A stretch of DNA of 64,000 nt, taken from assembly GCA_018136815.1 (NCBI GenBank), contig CM030940.1, forward strand, positions 3,970,833 through 4,034,832, written 5' to 3'. The translations under genes and the position numbers were made by a program. Under the pieces are notes generated by a model. The model saw nothing but the letters and a program-made list of their open reading frames with translations. It had not been told where the DNA came from and ran no database searches. Shown one piece after another: positions 57,554 through 64,000 of the stretch. This DNA is from Isochrysis galbana. Its lineage: Eukaryota; Haptophyta; Isochrysidales; Isochrysidaceae. Every line of letters begins with the position of its first letter. Positions within the stretch are counted from its first letter, which is position 1.

Positions 57554-59288
57554 AACTAAGTTTATACTTGGTTGCGATGGAGCGCGCCGGCGTGCCTCCC
57601 CTCACTTCCGGCCCCCCCTGCCGAGGGCGGCCCCCCTGCCCTCATGGACCAGTCGCTGGCAAAGCGGCCGCGTCCGCCCTCAGCGGCCGAACGGGTGCGT
57701 GCGACCTCGGTCGCGCCACACGGCCCGTGGCCTCGGCCACACCACACACAGCAGCCATGCTGGTCCCCTGTCGCATTCGCGAATCGACGCTCGTATAGGC
57801 TTCGCTCTTCTCTTCGTCGTTCGGCATTTATCGTTATAATTCTCTGCTTTCTCATTCTCGCGGTCAAAAGCTTCGCGTGGACGCATGGGATCTTGGGTTG
57901 TGGAGCGCTCTCTCTCTTTCTTTCGAAGAGATGGGAAGTTTCCCCACACTTCTCCCTCCCAGGCGCCTCGCAAATAGGTTTAATTTGCTATATCTTCCCT
58001 GCGTTTCTCTATCTGCTTCTGGGGGCAATCAGGTTGAATTTGCGACCTCTTCGTATCTCCCCCTTAGGCCCATCGCACTTCTTTCGTCTTATTCGATAGG
58101 TCTCTTGGAATCCTGCGCGGCAGGATTGCAGGATTGCCCCTCGTTCCCGTTAGTTATGGTTATGGTGCGATTCCCCTTCCAGACGAGATCGCCGACAGAT
58201 CGCCCTTTGGTCGTCGTCCGTTGTCGTCTGAACGGAGTGTTTGGGTTTGATTTCAGTCGAGTTATGTGAGAAAGTCGTGGGGCGAGAGTCGGAGTGTTTT
58301 CCTGGGTGTCTGTGTCCGTCGTCCTATCGTCAGTCGTCATCCGTCGCTCTCGCTCTCGCTCTCGTCGCTCTCGCTCTCGTCTAACACTCATACCCTACAG
58401 TCTCGCCTCGCCTCACCAGCCCCTGCCCTCACAGCCCTCCTCTCACTCGCCCTCGCCTCTCGCCGCTCGCTCGATGTCGCTCTCGCCGCCGTCCTCGCCC
58501 TCGCCCAAGCCCCAAGCCCGCCTGCCCGCCTTCCTCTGTTGACGGGCTTCAGCCCGTCAGCACCTCCGAAGTCGTCTCCTCCGCCGCGCCTGCCGCCGGC
58601 ATGCCTCCTTCCTCATTGCCCTCAGGCCCTATGGGCCATCCCAATTCGTCATCCCCCCCATGGGCCATGGGGGACAGCAGACTGCAGGAGCCAGAGGGAC
58701 ATCATCTGAGAGGAAGCACCTGCACTCCACTGGGCATGCCTCATGGCAGAGGCCCCTCCCACCCTGGCAAGGGTCGCACCGCCTCGGCGACGCGACCCGT
58801 GGCCGAGTGGCCCTTATGGGCACAACACCATGACATGCTGTCTAACACTCAAAAGCATCATACATCTCTGGCCTCACAGTCACAGAGCTGGAACGCAAGC
58901 CACAACACCCAAACTCAGACCTCCCACAAAGCCCAAGCTTCTGCCTTCTCACTCACGCCTCCCCACGACACAACTAACTTCCACCCCGCCCGGGCCTGTC
59001 CCTCAGTCAGGGACTAGACTCTCGGTGGCCATTGCTGGCAGGATGGAGGTGTGAGTTGTGTGGGCCATGTTGGCCATGTTGGATGTTGGATGTTGGGCTT
59101 GCTCGTGCTCAGCTGTCCGGGGGCCGGGGGTGGCACGGGCCGTGCCTACCTTGGTTGGTGGGTCGCCCTCTCGTGGGCGCTTCGAGTGCGTGGGGCCGAG
59201 CATGGCTCGATCGTCCGTCGCGGCGGGGGTGGCGGGAGGAGAGGAGGGGAGCGGCGCGCGCTCCATGACCCTATTGTTTTAAAAATAG
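57554..59288 (+). mobile_element. hairpin-led composite element with 365-bp repeat inside
   Basis: Left: hairpin AACTAAGT-TTAT-ACTTGGTT (57554-57573), ATG at 57577, MERAGVPPLTSGPP. The leader is interrupted at about 57765 by unrelated DNA and the 365-bp repeat (58282-58652, copy of 46826-47190), then resumes at about 58655 with CCATGGGGGACAGCAGACTG through TTATGGGCACAAC (58827). Right: hairpin-2 palindrome (59271-59288) with an ATG at 59266 on the minus strand opening MERAPLPSSPPATPAATD with HSKRPREGDPPTKVG. The two ends therefore face each other. The order of insertions is inferred. Confidence 0.65.
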
Positions 59289-59639
59289 TGCTGCCGGGTT
59301 TGTCGTTGAGTTACATTGCGCGCAAACCATGAGATATTGCGCCGCGCTAGCCATACATTGATGCGCCGCGCGACCCAAGCATCTCATGACTTAGTAGTAA
59401 TATATTGCTCACGGGAGGTCCACACAAGGGAAGGTGATGATGATGTGATGCGGTGAAGTCCCCGATGTATGGATGTGTATACAAGCAAGCAAACGTCCAA
59501 GCACGCCGAATGCCATGTAGCAGCGGCCCATGCGCGCGCCTTCACCACATCCAACGAGGAAAACGAAACGCCATTATATTTAACTATCTGCTTTCGAATC
59601 TGTTGGTCATTCTTCTCTGTCAAGTGCAACGAGACAGAC
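59289..59639. other. flippase downstream region, no gene seen
   Basis: About 350 bp between the composite element and the flippase stop. No coding or repeat signal was recognised. The part near 59640 is probably flippase 3' untranslated region. Confidence 0.4.
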
Positions 59640-62600
59640 TCAAAGTGGGCCTGTGCTAGGCGCTACCTCCGTCTCCGAGCCCGTGTTTCTCCGTTCGGAC
59701 ATAGGAGGGGTGAAGCGCAACGGGGCCCTGCCAGCACCATCCACGCCCACGGTGTCATCTTGGGGTGCGAGCGTTATTGGGATGGCGTCCAGATTCACGC
59801 TGCCGTTGCCCTGCCGTGGAGGACGGGCAGCATACGCGATGCTGCGGAAGGGGGCGGTGAGGGTGCGCGAGAGGATTGCCGATGCCGCATCGTTGCTCGA
59901 GAAGGCGAATCCTGTTGTCCGGCGGTGGCGTTGTCTAGCATTGGCCTCTTGTTCGGCCTTGCTCGGCAAGGTGGAGGACGCAATTGGCACCCTTGCAGCA
60001 ATCACTCCGAGCCGCTGCCGCTGCCGCGCGGCGCGATTCTGCGCGTCCACGGCCCGCATGACCGTTTTGACGTCCGAAGGATCCTGAATCGAGTGCCACG
60101 CCTTGACGATGGCTCGCGGGCCGATGGCGACGACGATCGTGAGAACGACCGTGAGCCACCACGCTAGGGAGCTGTACAGCTGCGGAAGGAGATCGTTGTA
60201 AGTGTCCCACTTGTACGTGGTAATGAAGTCCGGAGGGGTCAAATACGAATAGACGATGCAAGTCAGCTCTAGGTAGACGATCGTGCCCCAAATGACTACG
60301 TGCTCTGCAACCGACCACGAATGGAGTTCGAGCACGAGCCTGAGATTGACGCAAACGCAGACTAGGCACATGAGAGTGAAGGAGAGCGCGTCGTAGGAGA
60401 TATCTCCATCCTCGGGCGATGGAAGGCCACCCCAAGAGAGGCAAGCCAACGGCACGAGCGTGATGACGAGCGCGAGGCCAACTCCCTCCGCCATCCAGAG
60501 CCAAAACTTGAAATGGCTGAAGTATATCCTGCGAATCCCGGCGGTGTAGAGTCGTGGGACGGAGGCGGACAGCGCCTTGGGCACGTCCTGATCTGCGATG
60601 CCGTACAAAACAATGGGGAGGGCGGTATACGCCAAGTTGTACGTTTCAATATACACCGTGATGAATAGGCGACCACCGGACGCAAGCGCTAGCAATGAGT
60701 AGATGAACATGACCATCACGTTGGCGACGTTCTTGTAGAACATGTAGTACGCGAATGTAGCGTACCGACGGTAGTTGTACCGTCCGTGCACAAGCAGCAA
60801 ATTGCGCAGAAACCGGAACTTGCCGATCGCAAAATCGCTGTTGTTTACCGCCTGCATCCCTTCTTTGCCTATTATGCCGACGCCGATATGTCCGGCCTGA
60901 ATCATCGCGACGTCATTTGCTCCGTCGCCAATGGCAAGGCAGCAAGCGGATGGCACCTCTCTCTTGATGAGTTGCAATAGCTGCGCCTTTTGGTCCTTGC
61001 GCGCGCGGCACGCAACGACAGAGCGACACCCATCGGAGACAGCGGCTAGAGCGTCGCGGCAGAGCGTTGTGCAGTACTCGATAGCCTTCTCATCGAGAAT
61101 CAAGCAAAAATCAGGTACGGCGTCGCGCACTGCCGCTGCCTGTCGATGATCGGCCTGATAGTGGAAGCGCGCCCGCTCCATTTGCTCAATCATCTTGCGT
61201 TGCTGCTCAGCCAAGGCACGGCGCACATCGGCGAGCTGCGGGTGCGCCTCATCCAGCTCAGCCGTCACGCGTTCAAGCTGCCGCTGCCAAAGCGCCTCTG
61301 ATGCTACCGCCTGGCGGAGAAAGCGCTGACGCAGCCAACTGGGAAGCCACCGTGGGGGCGAGAGACGGGTCAGCGCCGCTCCGCCCTCGAACGAGCCGCT
61401 GGATCTGCTATCCTGCCCATCCAGGCCCAGTCTAGAGCGCAACGTAGCAACGAAAGGGGACTGAGACCGTGCGAGCAACGCCCTCGCGGACTGCAACTGT
61501 GCCTGCGCCGCCATGAGTTCAGCCGTCCGAATCTCCGCAAGCACGGGGAAGGTTTCGGTGGTGAGCTCGAGCACCTCTGCCGATGGGGGGAGGATTTGGC
61601 ACGCCGTGGCGATGTTCTTCGCAGTACCAACCTTGTCGCCGGTGAGCATCCAAATCTGTGAATACAGTGAAGAATGAGCATTTTAGCGAAGGTCGGGCGT
61701 CATGCGGTTATGTGGTGCGAGCCTCCCCTTGCAAGCTTCATTGACGGGCTCAAGCAGCACCGGGGCCGTGGAGTCACGGGCGCTGGGCAAGCACTTGCCT
61801 TGATGCCGGCTCGGCGCAAATCGCGCAGCACCTCAGGTACCCCGTCCTGCAATTTGTCCTCTATGGCAGTGGCGCCCTGCAGCGTGAGGTTCGCCTCCAG
61901 TTGGGCCTGCAAGTCGTCGATGGCATTGGGCTCGCCTACCTTGCGCTTCAAGGCTTCAGAAGGCGACTCGATAACCACCATGTACTCCGATGCCCACGCA
62001 GCGTAATTCGGCAACTCCCGCTTGCCCCACACAAGCGTGCGCAGCGCGATGCTCGCCCATTCGTGCAGTAGCCCGTCGAGTTGTTCAAGCTCCCCAGACT
62101 GAGAACCATTCGATCCTGGTGCAAGCATGTCTAGGAGCACAGAGTCGGCACCCTTGGTGTAGATACGTTCAGCTGCACCACCACCACATGAGGAGACAAG
62201 AGCAGGCGGGAGCCGCACGACGACTGACATGCGCTTGCGATCTGAGGTGTAGGCAAAGACGTGCAACACCTCAATCGTGTGCAGCGTGTCACCGCCCGGT
62301 GCTCGTTTGTCACGCAACTGGATAAGACCGCGTTCAAGATCTCGATGAGCGAGTTCAAGCCCAAAGTTTTCGGCGGCAGCGACAAAAGCCTGCTCATCGG
62401 GTGAACTTGCCGAGAGCTCGAGTCGCCCGTCGTGCATCTCCAAGAATACGGAGTGGTTCACAGCCATCGCCAGCACAAGCTCGCGCGTAGCACAGCCTGC
62501 TGCATCGCTCGCTTCGAGCGCCGTGAATATTGAAGGAGCAGCGGGGTCCTCCTCGTAAGCAACAAAGCTCGCTGTCGCCGGGCGGCACCCGGAAAACGGT

Positions 62601-64000
62601 GGTGGCACGCGCGCCTCGGTGACCACTGGTCCAGCGCTGAGCTCTTGGACGGGCTGCGATGGCACTTCCGCATGGAGCGCAGCCACCGACCGCGAGATCG
62701 CTGTCTCGCCGCATCCGTACGCACAACCCCCGACCACGAGCCGACGGAACTGCATATGATTCGATGTGAGTGTGCCCGTCTTGTCGGAGAAGATGTGACT
62801 CACCTGGGACGCAGGGAGGGCGTTGCGGCGAGGAGCGGAGAAGGACAGGGACTTGGGGAGCGTCCATCGGCTCCACAGAAACGCTGCTCTTTGGTCACAC
62901 ACAAGAGCGAGGAACCCGGGCATCGCACCTGGCCAAGCTCCTCGAGGAGTGACATGGAGCGCACTTGGCAAGGCTCATCCTGCTCGCCATCGTAGAGATC
63001 AACGTCTTGTAGCATGAAGTAGCGTGAGAGCATGAAGATGAGGTTCATCGAGACGTAGAGCGCGACTGGGATCTGTGGCATCAACCAATAGTTTTGGAAG
63101 GGAAGGTGAGCATCAGCATAGCCATCGGAACTGGGGGTTTCAGCCACTCTTGAGCGCCATGGATTGTACTGGTTCTCCCAGGTTTGCACCGTGGGGTAGA
63201 GAAGGCTGCGCTTTGAGGGAGGGACAAGGCGAGGGAGCAGGCGGGTGCAGCTCACAAATTGGTAATTTAGCAGGAAGTACACAAGTACGGTTGTCACCCA
63301 CTTGCCAAAGCTCTCGGCCCCCACAGGTTGACCGGCCAGATACCATGGCGAGCCCACGGCATAGCCGCTGGACCAATAGGTGGAGAGGGATGCGCCAAGC
63401 ACGCATATCGCCACCAGCAAGACGGTGACGCCGATCAGGTTCGTGTTGATCATTGATGCTGTCCGGCCCACTTTAGCCTCGGATGCCAACCCCTCCCGTC
63501 CGAATTCGATCTTGGTATCTTTACCGCACGTTAGGACCAGCCCCAAGATCCAATCCGTGTTGCGCAGCTGGCAGCCGCGCAGCAGCACGTTTTCCTCTGA
63601 GAGCAATATCGGCTCCGCCGCGCCATCGCCTTGGCCGACGAGGAGCAATTGGCCGGTGAAATCATTGACCTGCGGATGAGCGCTCAGGGCTGTAACTGAG
63701 TGTGGGCGCAAATCTAGGGAGAGACGCTAACGTGGGGGTCGGCTTGGATGCAGCGCTCGTCGTGCGGGCACCGTCCACTGCATATCAGCTTCACCTTATC
63801 GTTGGGTGCCTCCGTGAGTACGGTGCCCCGCAGCAGACGACGAATGGCGTACGGCGAAACATCGTCTTCGAGCAAGCCGGCCAGTTGCTTTGGCGCCAGG
63901 CGGAGCTTAAGGTCCGATTCTCCGTCAAGAGGCTTGGTGTTCACCCAACACTGGCCTGGCGGGTCAGAGCCACGAAGCAGCAAGAGATCAGCCGGGAAGC
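59640..64000 (-). CDS. P4-type ATPase (phospholipid flippase), 5' end outside the window
   Basis: Moves phospholipids from the outer to the cytosolic leaflet. Four exons are visible: 63732 to beyond 64000, 62929-63669, 61799-62803 and 59640-61655. They join in frame, giving more than 1340 residues. Landmarks: KPLDGESDLKLR (actuator DGES/T); membrane spans around GVTVLLVAICVLGASLSTYW and NYWLMPQIPVALYVSMNLIF; LLEELGQ-VSHIFSDKTGTLTSN (phosphorylated Asp); SASSPDEQAFVAAAENFG; KGADSVLLDML; AGIK-IWMLTGDK across a splice; GDGANDVAMIQAGHIGVGI; then a C-terminal membrane domain (FAYYMFYKNVANVMVMFIYS). Between TGDK and GDGAND lies an unusually long Ala/Gln/Arg-rich insertion of about 170 residues. The intron at 61656-61798 starts with GC (ATCAAG/GCAAGT). 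Usually pairs with a CDC50 subunit, not seen here. Confidence 0.95.

Noticed and set aside
24302..58830. MERA leaders as solo LTRs of the copia-like element
   Set aside because: No TG...CA termini, no 5-bp duplication and no second copy downstream of the polyprotein. A related hairpin-led element shows a 17-bp duplication and an oligo-T end, which fits reverse transcription at the target instead.

Overview
The window reads as nuclear DNA of a GC-rich unicellular eukaryote, most likely an alga or related protist. The evidence is: conserved eukaryotic genes split by short GT-AG and a few GC-AG introns; long polypyrimidine tracts at gene starts; and a dense load of retroelements and hAT transposons. 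No rRNA, tRNA, organellar or bacterial operon signal was seen, and the lineage cannot be fixed from this window.

Host genes in order: an M20 peptidase of the acetylornithine-deacetylase type (5638-8619, minus); mitochondrial processing peptidase alpha (10271-12814, plus); DNA topoisomerase II (15514-21000, minus); a GSK3-type kinase (27494-29576, plus); a p300/CBP-class acetyltransferase (33509-39285, minus); an NC2-beta/Dr1 histone-fold repressor (44676-45720, minus); a single-exon DUF5519/luciferase-domain protein (50818-51561, plus); a CDK5RAP3/C53 UFMylation and ER-phagy receptor (53663-55737, minus) divergent from an ankyrin-repeat protein (55963-57409, plus); and a P4-ATPase lipid flippase running off the right edge (59640-64000, minus). 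They act in unrelated pathways: arginine or amino-acid metabolism, mitochondrial import, chromatin, signalling, ER quality control and membrane asymmetry. There is no operon-like logic, apart from one likely shared promoter between C53 and the ankyrin gene.

The gaps are filled by mobile DNA: a frameshifted LINE reverse transcriptase (948-4480) and several LINE 3' fragments; a copia-like gag-protease-integrase relic (22094-24264); a decayed hAT element (24865-26494) carrying a nested 756-bp insertion with a 17-bp target duplication; an apparently intact hAT transposon (48116-50585); a 204-bp tandem array with a three-unit higher-order repeat (40690-42560) lying inside one of two copies of a dispersed element; and a scattered family whose copies begin with a short hairpin followed by an ATG.

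The most unusual signal is that last family. Eight copies carry a hairpin with 8-bp arms and an invariant TTAT loop, and four carry a second palindrome. In both, paired positions change together. Most are followed immediately by a short reading frame starting MERA and containing a basic KRPR motif. One related copy is delimited on both sides by a 17-bp target duplication and ends in oligo-T, which argues for insertion by target-primed reverse transcription.
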